DNA of 23,044 bases from JBGQJN01 sp964423175 (GCA_964423175.1 CAYRDM010000007.1:1-23044), one strand, 5' to 3'; positions 8,349-15,885 are shown, numbered from the stretch's first letter. Program-made: numbers and translations. Notes: a model not told the origin generated them from the sequence alone.

Positions 8349-9053
8349 TTATTTGTATTTATTCTTGATATAAAACTGTTCAAATATGGAAAATAGTGTT
8401 GCGGTAACCCAATAAAGAGTTAATCCAGTGGGTAAATTCCAAGCAATAATTATAACCATCACCGGGAAAAAATACAACATCTGTTGATTCATCTGAGCGG
8501 CTGAAGAACCTGGGTCTGTTTTTGAAATGGGAGCTTGCAGGGAAGTCGATTGTTTTGTTTGTAAAAACTGCAAAATACCAGCCAATATAGCTAGGTAGGG
8601 ACTCTTCTTCGTTAAATCAACAAAACCAAAAGCAATCTGTTTTATTAAACCAGGATTATGGACAAAAGAATAAAGATCTTTTAAGGAATCGGGTTTTAAA
8701 CCCAGTCTGAGAGCACTATACAAGGCGATCAAAACAGGCAACTGAATCAGGATAGGCAAACATCCACCAAAAGGATTTATCTTGTGTTCTTTATATAAAT
8801 CCATTGTTGCCTTACCTATGGCCTGTTTATCGTCTTTAAACTTGTCCTGTATCTCCTTAATCTTTGGCTGTAATCTCCCGAGTTCTTTTTGAGAAACCAA
8901 AGCTTTTATTGAAAGTGGGAAAAAGACTATCCTAACAACAATAGTCAGAAAAATGATAGCCAATCCAAAATCACCGCCAGGAGTTAAGTTGTAAATAGCG
9001 ACCAAAAGATTAAAAAGAGGTCTAAATAAAATTGTATGAAATAATAATGTCAT
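8349..9053 (-). CDS. yidC: YidC/Oxa1 membrane protein insertase
   Basis: A 234-aa insertase, short because it lacks the large periplasmic domain of proteobacterial YidC, as in Gram-positive forms. Visible parts: an N-terminal helix; the GDFGLAIIFLTIVVRIVFFP segment with the hydrophilic-groove arginine; a charged cytoplasmic hairpin (QKELGRLQPKIKEIQDKFKD); the conserved NPFGGCLPILIQLPVLIALY helix; and two last helices containing FFPVMVIIIAWNLPTGLTLY. It inserts membrane proteins alone or with Sec. Its ATG overlaps the yidD stop by four bases (ATGA), so the two are coupled. It belongs to the rpmH operon. Confidence 0.95.
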   Translation of the reverse strand: MTLLFHTILFRPLFNLLVAIYNLTPGGDFGLAIIFLTIVVRIVFFPLSIKALVSQKELGRLQPKIKEIQDKFKDDKQAIGKATMDLYKEHKINPFGGCLPILIQLPVLIALYSALRLGLKPDSLKDLYSFVHNPGLIKQIAFGFVDLTKKSPYLAILAGILQFLQTKQSTSLQAPISKTDPGSSAAQMNQQMLYFFPVMVIIIAWNLPTGLTLYWVTATLFSIFEQFYIKNKYK

Positions 9054-9280
9054 TTTAATAAATCTATTCCGCCTGAAGAAAAAGGATTACACTTTAATAT
9101 TCTAAAAAAACCCTTCCAAAAACCTTTCTTTAGACCATACTTTTCTACTGCTTCATATGAATACTGGGAACAGGATGGATAAAATCTACATCTAGCGAAG
9201 CCCCCAGTAAAAATAGTTCCGTGATCAGGAGAAAAAGTTTTTTGGTAAGTCCTGATTAATTTTAATATAAATTTTTCCAT
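9050..9280 (-). CDS. yidD: YidD membrane protein insertion efficiency factor
   Basis: With the ATG at 9280 the protein is 76 aa (MEKFILKLIRTYQKTFSPDH at its start). The family signature is present: RFYPSCSQYSYEAVEKYG, then KKGFWKGFFRILKCNPFSSG and a final GIDLLK. The longer option from a TTG at 9307 would overlap rnpA by 23 bases and adds residues not typical of the family, so I chose the ATG four bases after the rnpA stop. YidD is a small amphipathic membrane-associated protein that helps YidC-dependent insertion. The order rnpA-yidD-yidC is the widespread bacterial arrangement. Confidence 0.92.
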   Translation of the reverse strand: MEKFILKLIRTYQKTFSPDHGTIFTGGFARCRFYPSCSQYSYEAVEKYGLKKGFWKGFFRILKCNPFSSGGIDLLK

Positions 9281-9284
9281 AAAT

Positions 9285-9632
9285 TTAGTGCACCAGGTTC
9301 TGGACAAAAAAACTATTTATTGTTTGCTCCGTTTCTCTCTTGATTTCTTTTACCTGCTTCTCTAGGATACTTGGGGTGGCAGTAATCACGACGTCATACG
9401 ATTTTTCTAAAAATTGTCCAGAACCGATTACAGCGTTTATTAGTCTCCTAATTTTATTTCGTTCTGTGGCTTTTTTATAAACTTTGGTAGGAACAATTGC
9501 TGCCAATCGTAAGTGATTGAGATTATTTTTTAAAAATTTTACAAATAAAAAACTGTATCTTACAGTTTTGCCCTTTTTGAAAACCTGACTGACTTCATTC
9601 TTATTTAATCTGTTCTTTTTAGCTAGAGCCAA
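9285..9632 (-). CDS. rnpA: ribonuclease P protein component
   Basis: A 115-aa protein starting at a TTG (MALAKKNRLNKNEVSQVFKK), a typical RnpA N-terminus; an in-frame TAA two codons upstream excludes a longer form. The RNA-binding signature is KKATERNKIRRLINAVI (canonical RNxxKRxxR region), preceded by LRLAAIVPTKVYKKA. It binds the RNase P RNA and supports 5' maturation of tRNAs. It follows rpmH by 68 bases containing a hairpin. No RNase P RNA gene is seen here. Confidence 0.93.
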   Translation of the reverse strand: MALAKKNRLNKNEVSQVFKKGKTVRYSFLFVKFLKNNLNHLRLAAIVPTKVYKKATERNKIRRLINAVIGSGQFLEKSYDVVITATPSILEKQVKEIKRETEQTINSFFVQNLVH

Positions 9633-9638
9633 AATTTA

Positions 9639-9699
9639 GGCTTCCATAATTGCAATTGAGATTATTTTTTAGATAATCTCTTAAAACTCCTAGGGAAGC
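9639..9699 (-). other. hairpin-rich spacer between rpmH and rnpA
   Basis: An 8-bp perfect stem, GAGATTAT (9658-9665) with ATAATCTC (9673-9680) around a 7-base loop, is enclosed by an outer 6-bp stem, GCTTCC (9640-9645) with GGAAGC (9694-9699). There is no U tract after the fold on the transcribed strand, so it is more likely a processing or stability element separating rpmH from rnpA in the mRNA than a terminator. Confidence 0.5.
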
Positions 9700-9700
9700 T

Positions 9701-9838
9701 TCAGACTGTGAGTTTCTTTCTACCTTTATTCCTGCGCCTAGCTAAAACCTTGCGGCCATTGTTTAAACGAGAACGAACTAAAAAACCATGAGTTTTTTTC
9801 CTTTTTTTCTTTTTTGGCCTATATACTGTTATTTTCAT
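9701..9838 (-). CDS. rpmH: 50S ribosomal protein L34
   Basis: A 45-aa, extremely basic protein, MKITVYRPKKKKRKKTHGFL at its start, followed by VRSRLNNGRKVLARRRNKGR and KKLTV. This matches L34, whose signature is the T-HGF--R---GR-VL--RR-KGR-KL pattern. The N-terminus (TVYRPKKKKRKK) is slightly more Lys-rich than the usual KRTYQPS. It ends in TGA. It is divergent from dnaA and first in the rpmH-rnpA-yidD-yidC-jag-flippase operon, as in most bacteria. Confidence 0.96.
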   Translation of the reverse strand: MKITVYRPKKKKRKKTHGFLVRSRLNNGRKVLARRRNKGRKKLTV

Positions 9839-9846
9839 ATACCAGA

Positions 9847-9875
9847 ACTGTATCAATTTTTGTTAAAACAGTCAA
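9847..9875 (-). promoter_or_regulatory. rpmH operon promoter
   Basis: On the minus strand a -35 TTGACT (9875-9870), 17 bases, and a -10 TACAGT (9852-9847). The rpmH ATG is only 8 bases downstream of the -10, so the transcript would start at or within about 2 bases of the start codon. No Shine-Dalgarno site is present. Confidence 0.65.
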
Positions 9876-9895
9876 TCAGAATTACAAGCCGGAAT

Positions 9896-9949
9896 TTATC
9901 CATCCGAACATTCAAACAATATCCACTTTTTGTAAACACATTATCAACG
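9896..9949 (+). promoter_or_regulatory. DnaA-box-like sites upstream of dnaA
   Basis: Three sites each match 7 of 9 bases of TTATCCACA on the plus strand: TTATCCATC (9896-9904), ATATCCACT (9919-9927) and TTATCAACG (9941-9949). They lie in the rpmH-dnaA intergenic region and could serve DnaA autoregulation or the origin. The individual matches are imperfect; the cluster is what counts. Confidence 0.5.
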
Positions 9950-9958
9950 TAATTAGAT

Positions 9959-9986
9959 TTCTCAACCCAAACTTAGAGTCTATAAT
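9959..9986 (+). promoter_or_regulatory. dnaA promoter, leaderless geometry
   Basis: A perfect TATAAT (9981-9986) lies 6 bases before the dnaA ATG, with a weak -35 TTCTCA (9959-9964) 16 bases upstream. With normal spacing the transcript begins at the A of the ATG. There is no ribosome binding site. Confidence 0.55.
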
Positions 9987-9992
9987 TTACCT

Positions 9993-11363
9993 ATGACTAA
10001 CGAAGAACTCTGGAAAGTTGTTCTAACCGAAATGGAGCTTTCTCTTTCTAAGGCTAATTTTACTACCTGGTTCAAAGGTACATCTTTGATTAATAATGTA
10101 AGCGGTTCTGTATTAATAAGTGTCCCTAACGGTTTTGTTAAGGAATGGCTTGAGAATAAGTTTGGAAAACAAATACTACAAACTATACGCAACTTCCAAC
10201 CTGAAATAAGAGATGTGAAATACACCATAGGCGGTCTGAGAACTGGTATCGCGGTACATAAAAAAGACTTTGCACAATTTACTCCTGAAAAAATTACTGA
10301 AGACAAAACAGAAGCCGACATAGATCGCTCAACAAACCTAAACAGACGTTATACTTTCACTTCTTTTGTTGTTGGAAGTAACAACGAGTTAGCTCATGCC
10401 GCTAGCCTTGCTATAGCCAAAAATCTTGGTAAGGTCTACAACCCTCTATTTATTTACGGTGGGGTAGGTTTAGGCAAAACTCACTTATTACAATCAATTG
10501 GGAACCAGATTTTACATGACTATCCAGATAAAAAAGTCTGTTATATTTCCTCGGAAAGACTGACAGCGGACATAATAGAGTCCCTAAAAAACAAAACAAT
10601 AGAAGAGATGAAACAGCGCTATGCAAAGCTGGATCTTTTAATTATAGATGATGTTCAGTTTATAGCTGGCAAAGAGAGAACCCAAGACATATTCTTTGCA
10701 ACCTTTAATGAACTCTACGGCAAGAATAAACAAATAGTCCTATCCTCAGATAGGCCTCCAAGTGCTATCCCGGCGTTAGAGGAGCGCCTACGATCTAGAT
10801 TTGAAGGAGGTATGATAGCAGATATAGGTATCCCGGATTATGAAACTAGATTAGCAATTTTAAATCTAAAGAGTAAGGAAAAAAACTTTGAAGTAGATCA
10901 AAATTCTCTTGCATACATAGCATCTAATATCCAAAAAAATATAAGAGAGTTAGAAGGTGCGCTAAATAGGATAATAGCTTTCAGCCAAATTTATAACAAA
11001 ACTCCTGATTTTAAAGAGGTTAAAAAACTTTTAGCCGCTTATCTTAATACGCCTTACCGCAAAACGACACACCAATCTATTATGAAGTCTGTTGCTGATT
11101 TTTATAGCATCCCTGTAAATGATTTAATAAAAAGAAGCCGTAAAAAAGAGATTGTTAGACCAAGACAAATAGCTATGTTCCTACTAAGAGAGGAAACTAA
11201 AGCATCCTTCCCAGAAATAGGTTCCAAACTTGGTGGTAGAGATCACTCCACAGTCATTCATGCATATGAAAAAATTAAAAAAGAAGAAGAAAGCGAAGAA
11301 AACACAAAACAAGAATTAACTTTAATCAAAGAAAGGATTTACCAAAATTTTGAAAATACATAG
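9993..11363 (+). CDS. dnaA: chromosomal replication initiator DnaA
   Basis: A 456-aa full-length DnaA. Domain I (about 1-80, LWKVVLTEMELSLSKANFTT WF type) is followed by a short linker. AAA+ domain III has Walker A GGVGLGKT (156-163), Walker B LLIIDD (215-220) and a sensor region LSSDRPP. Domain IV carries the DNA-binding signature GGRDHSTVIHA (414-424). It opens the origin and loads the helicase. It is divergent from rpmH, and both flanking spacers hold DnaA-box-like sites, so it probably controls its own transcription. The ATG gives the normal N-terminus. Confidence 0.98.
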   Translation: MTNEELWKVVLTEMELSLSKANFTTWFKGTSLINNVSGSVLISVPNGFVKEWLENKFGKQILQTIRNFQPEIRDVKYTIGGLRTGIAVHKKDFAQFTPEKITEDKTEADIDRSTNLNRRYTFTSFVVGSNNELAHAASLAIAKNLGKVYNPLFIYGGVGLGKTHLLQSIGNQILHDYPDKKVCYISSERLTADIIESLKNKTIEEMKQRYAKLDLLIIDDVQFIAGKERTQDIFFATFNELYGKNKQIVLSSDRPPSAIPALEERLRSRFEGGMIADIGIPDYETRLAILNLKSKEKNFEVDQNSLAYIASNIQKNIRELEGALNRIIAFSQIYNKTPDFKEVKKLLAAYLNTPYRKTTHQSIMKSVADFYSIPVNDLIKRSRKKEIVRPRQIAMFLLREETKASFPEIGSKLGGRDHSTVIHAYEKIKKEEESEENTKQELTLIKERIYQNFENT

Positions 11364-11586
11364 TGTGGAAAAATTGTTTACTTCTCTGTTAATATCTCTG
11401 TGAATTAAATCTTAATAATTTATTGATAAAATAAGTTCAGCCTCAAAAATTACTTTTAAACTCATTTTATCCCAAAACTTTATTCAGATTATCCAAAAGC
11501 TATCAACAGGATATAAATCAAATTAATGCTTATTTCATAACACTATTTAGCACTAAACAGCACTTATCCCCATCTCTTATGATTAT

Positions 11587-11608
11587 TATTATCTTAATTA
11601 AGATAATA
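11587..11608. repeat. 22-bp perfect palindrome before dnaN
   Basis: The centre TTATCTTAATTAAGATAA (11589-11606) is extended by two matched bases on each side to 22 bp. It contains only one G and one C. It overlaps the proposed dnaN -10 (11607-11612) and sits at the end of the origin region, so it could be an operator, part of the unwinding element, or a hairpin. Confidence 0.7.
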
Positions 11609-11612
11609 TAAT
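11607..11612 (+). promoter_or_regulatory. dnaN -10 element, leaderless geometry
   Basis: A perfect TATAAT ends 7 bases before the dnaN ATG. No convincing -35 is seen at 16-18 bases, and no Shine-Dalgarno site exists. The AT-rich setting makes chance matches likely, hence the modest score. Confidence 0.4.
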
Positions 11613-11619
11613 AACAATT

Positions 11620-12711
11620 ATGAATCTTACAGTGAATCAGAAAAAATTAATAACAGGAATTAGAATAGTAGAAAAAATAGTTTCTAAAAATGTTTCGTTG
11701 CCAATACTCAATAGTATCCTACTTAAAACTGATAATGGGAGGCTTAAACTATCTGCGACTAATTTAGAAATTGGAATAAACTATTGGATTGGCGCCAAAA
11801 TAGTAACAAATGGTGAAATAGCAGTTCCTGTTAAAATTTTCTCTGATTTCATTGGTAATATTACTGATGAAAAATTAAATTTAAATGCTCAGAAAAACAT
11901 ACTTTCAATAGATTCTGAAAATTATAAAACACAAATTTTATGCATGGAAAATAAAGATTTTCCTATAATTCCTCAGATTAAAAAAGACAATCAATTTAAA
12001 ATAGATAGTAAAACAATAAGAACATCTCTAATTAGTGTTTTAGATTCAACTTCTCTTTTAGAAACGAGACCAGAATTAAGCGGAATTTATGTAAATATTT
12101 CTGGTAATCGTGCTGAATTTGCAGCAACAGATAGCTTCAGATTGTCTGAAAAAATAATACTTGGTGTAAAAGACGCTATTAATAAATCATTTATATTACC
12201 TCGGAATACAGCTATAGAATTAATAAGAATAGCAGAGAACATCGAAGGAGATATTTCAGTAACTCTTTCAGATAATCAGATCTTTGTTTATGGAGAAGAT
12301 TTTGAAATAATATCTAGACTAATAGACGGTCATTATCCTGAATACAAAAGGGTAATTCCTGATAAATTTATTTCCCTAGTGAAGATTAATAAAAATAATT
12401 TTGAAAAAAATATTAGAATGGCAAGTATTTTTTCTTCGAGTATTTCAGATATAAAATTAAAAACTAACAAAGACAATATGGAAATTTCTGCTAAAAATAG
12501 CGATAGAGGAGAGATTACAACAAATGTTGCTTGTGAAATAAAAAATAAGGGTTTTGAACTTTCTGTTAATTTTCATTATCTTTTGGATGGACTTAAGATT
12601 TTACCAACAGAAAATGTGGTTTTAGAATTCAATGGCGATGGAAGCCCCCTAGTACTTAAAGCTGAAAATTCAAAAGATCAAACTTATGTAATTATGCCTC
12701 TCCGAACATAA
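11620..12711 (+). CDS. dnaN: DNA polymerase III beta subunit (sliding clamp)
   Basis: A 363-aa protein of the normal clamp length with the three-fold domain pattern: LPILNSILLKTDNGRLKLSA near the start, ETRPELSGIYVNISGNRAEF AATDSFRLS in the middle (the AATDxxRL signature of domain II), and a C-terminal YVIMPLRT that replaces the usual MPMR(L/I) end. It rings the DNA and tethers the polymerase. It stands in the usual place after dnaA. The DciA-like ORF begins one base after its stop, so they form one transcript. Its coding sequence is more AT-rich than dnaA. Confidence 0.97.
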   Translation: MNLTVNQKKLITGIRIVEKIVSKNVSLPILNSILLKTDNGRLKLSATNLEIGINYWIGAKIVTNGEIAVPVKIFSDFIGNITDEKLNLNAQKNILSIDSENYKTQILCMENKDFPIIPQIKKDNQFKIDSKTIRTSLISVLDSTSLLETRPELSGIYVNISGNRAEFAATDSFRLSEKIILGVKDAINKSFILPRNTAIELIRIAENIEGDISVTLSDNQIFVYGEDFEIISRLIDGHYPEYKRVIPDKFISLVKINKNNFEKNIRMASIFSSSISDIKLKTNKDNMEISAKNSDRGEITTNVACEIKNKGFELSVNFHYLLDGLKILPTENVVLEFNGDGSPLVLKAENSKDQTYVIMPLRT

Positions 12712-12712
12712 A

Positions 12713-12991
12713 ATGGAATCATTATCAAAAAAAATAAACATACTAAAAAAAAATATTGTTTCTAAAGAAGAAGAAGATAAAAAAAGAAGAGGTAAAATTA
12801 AAAGTGTTTTGGAGGAAATTTTTAAAGATATAAAAATCCCGATGAAGTATATTCGGGATTTTTACTTTCGTGGGTCTAAACTTTTTATTGTAACCAGTAA
12901 TAAATCTTTTGCTAGTGAGATTTTTTTGAGAAAGAGTGAGTTATTAGAACTATTTAAGGAGTTAGGAATAAAGGATTTGATTGTGAAATAG
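12713..12991 (+). CDS. short DUF721/DciA-like protein, possible helicase loader
   Basis: A 92-aa basic protein. The first ~40 residues are charged and helical (KKINILKKNIVSKEEEDKKR). The C-terminal half, KLFIVTSNKSFASEIFLRKS followed by ELLELFKELGIKDLIVK, follows the DUF721/DciA pattern: a strand, a small-residue turn, an A-x-E-L helix with a lysine, then a last strand. DciA loads the replicative helicase in bacteria without DnaC/DnaI and is often encoded near dnaA, dnaN or recF. The N-terminal extension is shorter than in typical DciA. It is joined to dnaN with a one-base gap. A terminator-like hairpin lies inside the gene. The family call is by pattern only. Confidence 0.55.
   Translation: MESLSKKINILKKNIVSKEEEDKKRRGKIKSVLEEIFKDIKIPMKYIRDFYFRGSKLFIVTSNKSFASEIFLRKSELLELFKELGIKDLIVK
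12832..12863. terminator. terminator-like hairpin inside the DciA-like gene
   Basis: A perfect 11-bp stem, AAAAATCCCGA (12832-12842) with TCGGGATTTTT (12853-12863), around a 10-base loop. Each strand has a GC core followed by a run of five T, so it could act in both directions: on transcripts from dnaN and on those coming from the convergent PBP gene (stop at 12993). It encodes residues around KIPMKYIRDFY of the DciA-like protein. Confidence 0.55.
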
Positions 12992-12992
12992 T

Positions 12993-15161
12993 TTATTGAG
13001 AAGGAGGAGGAGTTTCCTGAGGCATAAAAGAAGATAGCCAATGTTGTACCGAAGCTTCCCAGTTTGAGAATTGGGAATCAGAGTAAGGATTGCTAGGAGC
13101 AGACCCTTGAGGGTCGTTTTTGTTTATATAGTATAAAATAGTATGAATTCCACTGGAGCCTTTATAGTTTCCATTTAGCATTATTTTATCTGTCGTAATC
13201 GGGTCTGGCTTTATAAATTGTTCTACAGGAGTGTCTGATAAAGCTCTGGCCATAAATTCATGCCACATAGGAGCTGCAGCAGACAAACCAGCACCTTCTT
13301 TGGTCATGGATGTATTGTCGTTGTTACCAGTCCAAACTCCAGCGACAAGCGAGGGAGTATAGCCCATTAACCATCCATCCCTGTTTTCTTGTGTAGTGCC
13401 TGTTTTTGCGGCTACAGGACGTTCTGGGAAGTAAAGAGGGCTGTTGTATCCAAAGATCGGTCCACGAGCGTTATTGTCAGATAATACATCTGTTACGAGA
13501 CGTGTTACTTGGGGATCTAAGACTCTTTCTTCTTCTTGTTTGTATTCTTCTAAAATTGTGCCATCACCAGTAACAACTTTTAGTATGAACGCAGGTTTTT
13601 CTTGAGTTCCGTCATTTGCAAAAACACTGTAAGCATTAACCATATCTATTAATTTGACTTCACCTCCACCAAGAACTAGAGAGAGACCGTAGCGTGAGCG
13701 GTCGTTGAGTGTTGTAATACCCATCTGATGAGCCAGGTCTATTGTGTCGTCAACACCAGCTAAATATAGTGTCTCCACGGAGGGTACGTTTAGCGATTGA
13801 GATAGTGATTGTCTCATTGTTACAGGACCTCTAAATCTTCCGTCATAATTTTGAGGGTTATAACAATCTTGGCCATTAGGATCTTTTGTTTCCAATGCTG
13901 AAGGCCCGCAGTTAGGATTAAATTCAGTTGGGAGATCAAATAATATTGTAGAATCAGTAAAACCTTTTTTGAATGCTTCAGAATATGCAAATGGTTTGAA
14001 TGATGAACCAGGTTGTCTCAGGGCCAAGGCAACATTAAAATTACCTTCAAATTTACAATTGTCTCCAGGAGTACAACCTTCTGGTTCTGGTTTGCCAAAA
14101 TAATTTTTAGAACCTACCATTGCTAAAATTTGTCCTGTTTTAGGATCAGCGGCTACTAACGCGGCATTATTGGCCTTGTAGCGATCGGTATTTACTTTGC
14201 CGTATTTTTCTACAACCTCTTCAGCTATTTTTTGTTTAGCAACATCCAAAGTTGTGATTACATGTAAGCCTCCGTTTTGGACCATATCTTCTCCATATTT
14301 TTTTACTAAGTAGTCTCTTACCATAATTACAAAATGTGGAGCAGCAATTGTTTCTTGGAATGGTTTGATTTCAGGCTTTTCTTTAATAGCGTCTTTGTAT
14401 TCACTTTCTGTAATTATTTTATTGCTTTTAAGTCTTTCGAGAAGATAATCCCTTTTTTTAATTAATTCAGGGAAGTGGTTACCGTAAGGAGAGTAGAAAC
14501 TAGGAGCTTTTGGCAGGGAAGCGAGTAGGGCGGCTTCAGCCCAATCTAAGTTCTTGGCTGGTTTATCAAAGAATGTCTGACTTGCTGCTTCGATACCATA
14601 AGCGTTTGAACCATAAGGTATCTGGTTTAAATACATCCAAAATATTTGGTCTTTTGTAAATTTTCTTTCGATCTCAATCGACAATACTAATTCTTTAACC
14701 TTTCTGGCTATTGTTTTTTCTTGCCCCAATAAAGAGTTTTTTATTAACTGTTGTGTAATTGTAGAACCTCCTTGAGATGCGCTAAAACTTATAACATCTT
14801 TATAAAAGGCTCTGAGGATACCCTTAAAATCTATTCCTTGGTGAGAATAAAATTCAGCATCTTCGGAAATCAGAGTAGCCTTTTTAATTGTATCGGGCAT
14901 TTGATCCCAAGGTATTATAGTTCTCTTTTCTTCACCGTGGATATCATAAAGAATGTTTTCACCGGTCCTGTCTAATATTTTTGTTGATTCTGATACTCGG
15001 CGAGCCGAGATTGAGGAAGGATCTGGAACCTGACCAGCATAGTAAAGAAAAACAATAACAAGAATGACTGAACCGAAGGCAGCAAGAGTGAGCAGAGTTA
15101 AAAATAGGTTTTTGATTGTAGAACCCTTTTGTTTAATAGACATTGGATAGTATTTTGCCAT
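12993..15161 (-). CDS. class A penicillin-binding protein (PBP1A-like)
   Basis: With the ATG at 15161 the protein is 722 aa; the frame is open to 15236 but that would include a terminator hairpin, and ATG 15143 is another option. A membrane anchor lies at about residues 18-41. The GT51 transglycosylase domain has ISEDAEFYSHQGID (catalytic Glu about 100) and GGSTITQQL (131-139), followed by RKVKELVLSIEIERKF. The transpeptidase domain has the SxxK motif SSFK (Ser about 386), SLN (456-458) and KTGTT (586-590). It polymerises and cross-links peptidoglycan outside the membrane. The end is one base from the DciA-like gene, convergent, with the shared hairpin as its likely terminator. Confidence 0.95.
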   Translation of the reverse strand: MAKYYPMSIKQKGSTIKNLFLTLLTLAAFGSVILVIVFLYYAGQVPDPSSISARRVSESTKILDRTGENILYDIHGEEKRTIIPWDQMPDTIKKATLISEDAEFYSHQGIDFKGILRAFYKDVISFSASQGGSTITQQLIKNSLLGQEKTIARKVKELVLSIEIERKFTKDQIFWMYLNQIPYGSNAYGIEAASQTFFDKPAKNLDWAEAALLASLPKAPSFYSPYGNHFPELIKKRDYLLERLKSNKIITESEYKDAIKEKPEIKPFQETIAAPHFVIMVRDYLVKKYGEDMVQNGGLHVITTLDVAKQKIAEEVVEKYGKVNTDRYKANNAALVAADPKTGQILAMVGSKNYFGKPEPEGCTPGDNCKFEGNFNVALALRQPGSSFKPFAYSEAFKKGFTDSTILFDLPTEFNPNCGPSALETKDPNGQDCYNPQNYDGRFRGPVTMRQSLSQSLNVPSVETLYLAGVDDTIDLAHQMGITTLNDRSRYGLSLVLGGGEVKLIDMVNAYSVFANDGTQEKPAFILKVVTGDGTILEEYKQEEERVLDPQVTRLVTDVLSDNNARGPIFGYNSPLYFPERPVAAKTGTTQENRDGWLMGYTPSLVAGVWTGNNDNTSMTKEGAGLSAAAPMWHEFMARALSDTPVEQFIKPDPITTDKIMLNGNYKGSSGIHTILYYINKNDPQGSAPSNPYSDSQFSNWEASVQHWLSSFMPQETPPPSQ

Positions 15162-15190
15162 AAAAAGTGATATCTCGCAAGTTGTATAAT

Positions 15191-15216
15191 TTATATAAAA
15201 ACCGCCTATATGGCGG
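15191..15216 (-). terminator. rho-independent terminator of the 15227-15885 unit
   Basis: On the minus strand CCGCC-ATATA-GGCGG is followed by TTTTTATATAA. It starts about 10 bases after the stop of the 80-aa gene and ends 30 bases before the PBP start, insulating the two units. It is the reason for rejecting the longer PBP start at 15236. Confidence 0.85.
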
Positions 15217-15226
15217 CAGGGGAGAA

Positions 15227-15469
15227 TTAAAAACATCTTGTTTCGGTTCTTACATCTTCGACACTCGATAAGAGTTTTTGTTCTACTTTGTGAGCTAAGA
15301 CTATATGATAGAAAAACCTTGCGTTAGAACCGGAACCGCTGCCTGACCAACTCCCTGGGTAACTCGGATCTATAATGAAACCCATCTCAGCCAATTCAAA
15401 TAGTTTTTCAAAGACTATTTCATAGCTTCGAGATAAACATATAATACTGATGGCAGTCCTCCTGATCAT
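15227..15469 (-). CDS. small hypothetical protein, second gene of a two-gene unit
   Basis: An 80-aa protein I do not recognise. It begins MIRRTAISIICLSRSYEIVF, has a helical first half, a Gly/Ser stretch (SWSGSGSGSNARFFYH, about 41-56) and a polar C-terminus ending in RCF. No clear membrane segment or domain. Its ATG overlaps the upstream stop as ATGA and has a GGGAG 6 bases before it, rare in this window. It ends just before a good terminator. These signals suggest real translation although the amino-acid sequence alone is not convincing. Confidence 0.5.
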   Translation of the reverse strand: MIRRTAISIICLSRSYEIVFEKLFELAEMGFIIDPSYPGSWSGSGSGSNARFFYHIVLAHKVEQKLLSSVEDVRTETRCF

Positions 15470-15885
15470 GGCTTACTCCCAGAACTAATAGGCAGAGGGA
15501 GATTGGGACCTTGCCAGCATTTGGAGGAGCGATAATAGCGTTCAGGTTTGATAACAGGACTATCAGACCAATCTTTTATTTCTTGGCAATCGGGCAGATT
15601 TCTAAAAGGACCGACAACTGTGAGAGCATAAACGCCATCTTTTAAGAAAAACCATTTCTGTTCTAATGGGTTTGTGTTTTTTGTCTCACGCTCTCTTATA
15701 ATCTTGTTTTCTCCCTGGATAATTTCATTTTTTGCAGCATTGTTTTGAATCTGTTTGCTGGCAAGCGTTTGAGGTGCGGCAAAGACATTTTCATGTTTGC
15801 CTGCTGCATAGCCTGCAATATAAATAGAAACAGCAGAAAATATGCCAAGGGCAAAAATAAACGGAAAGAGAGGCTTTTTGAACAT
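15466..15885 (-). CDS. hypothetical protein with N-terminal membrane anchor
   Basis: A 139-aa protein. Residues 1-6 are basic, then a hydrophobic helix (about 7-27: FPFIFALGIFSAVSIYIAGY) and AAGKHENVFAAPQ, which might be a signal peptidase site or just an anchor. A polar linker rich in Asn, Lys and Glu follows, then a compact part with KWFFLKDGVYALTVVGPF and two cysteines (PDCQEI and SKCWQGP), about 22 residues apart, that could pair outside the cell. I know no family for it. It has the clearest promoter of the region, a GGGAG Shine-Dalgarno site 5 bases before the ATG, and is coupled to the 80-aa gene. Confidence 0.7.
   Translation of the reverse strand: MFKKPLFPFIFALGIFSAVSIYIAGYAAGKHENVFAAPQTLASKQIQNNAAKNEIIQGENKIIRERETKNTNPLEQKWFFLKDGVYALTVVGPFRNLPDCQEIKDWSDSPVIKPERYYRSSKCWQGPNLPLPISSGSKP

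Larger units (their letters stand above)
11364..11619. other. candidate oriC between dnaA and dnaN
   Basis: A 256-base AT-rich spacer with DnaA-box-like sites: TTTTCCACA on the minus strand (11372-11364, touching the dnaA stop), TTATCCCAA (11467-11475), TTATCCAAA (11489-11497), CTATCAACA (11500-11508) and TTATCCCCA (11564-11572). The site at 11489, the one at 11564 and the minus-strand one match 8 of 9 consensus bases. An almost pure A/T stretch (11577-11620) follows the last box and is a plausible unwinding element. The layout resembles the downstream half of the Bacillus origin. No skew computation was possible. Confidence 0.7.

Noticed and set aside
9814..9996. 60-aa plus-strand ORF between rpmH and dnaA
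   Set aside because: It overlaps rpmH, the two promoters and DnaA-box-like sites, and looks like an AT-rich chance frame.
12993..15236. Longer start for the penicillin-binding protein at 15236
   Set aside because: The extra 25 residues are encoded across a GC-rich terminator hairpin that ends the upstream unit, and they look non-coding (PCRHIGGFYINYTTC).
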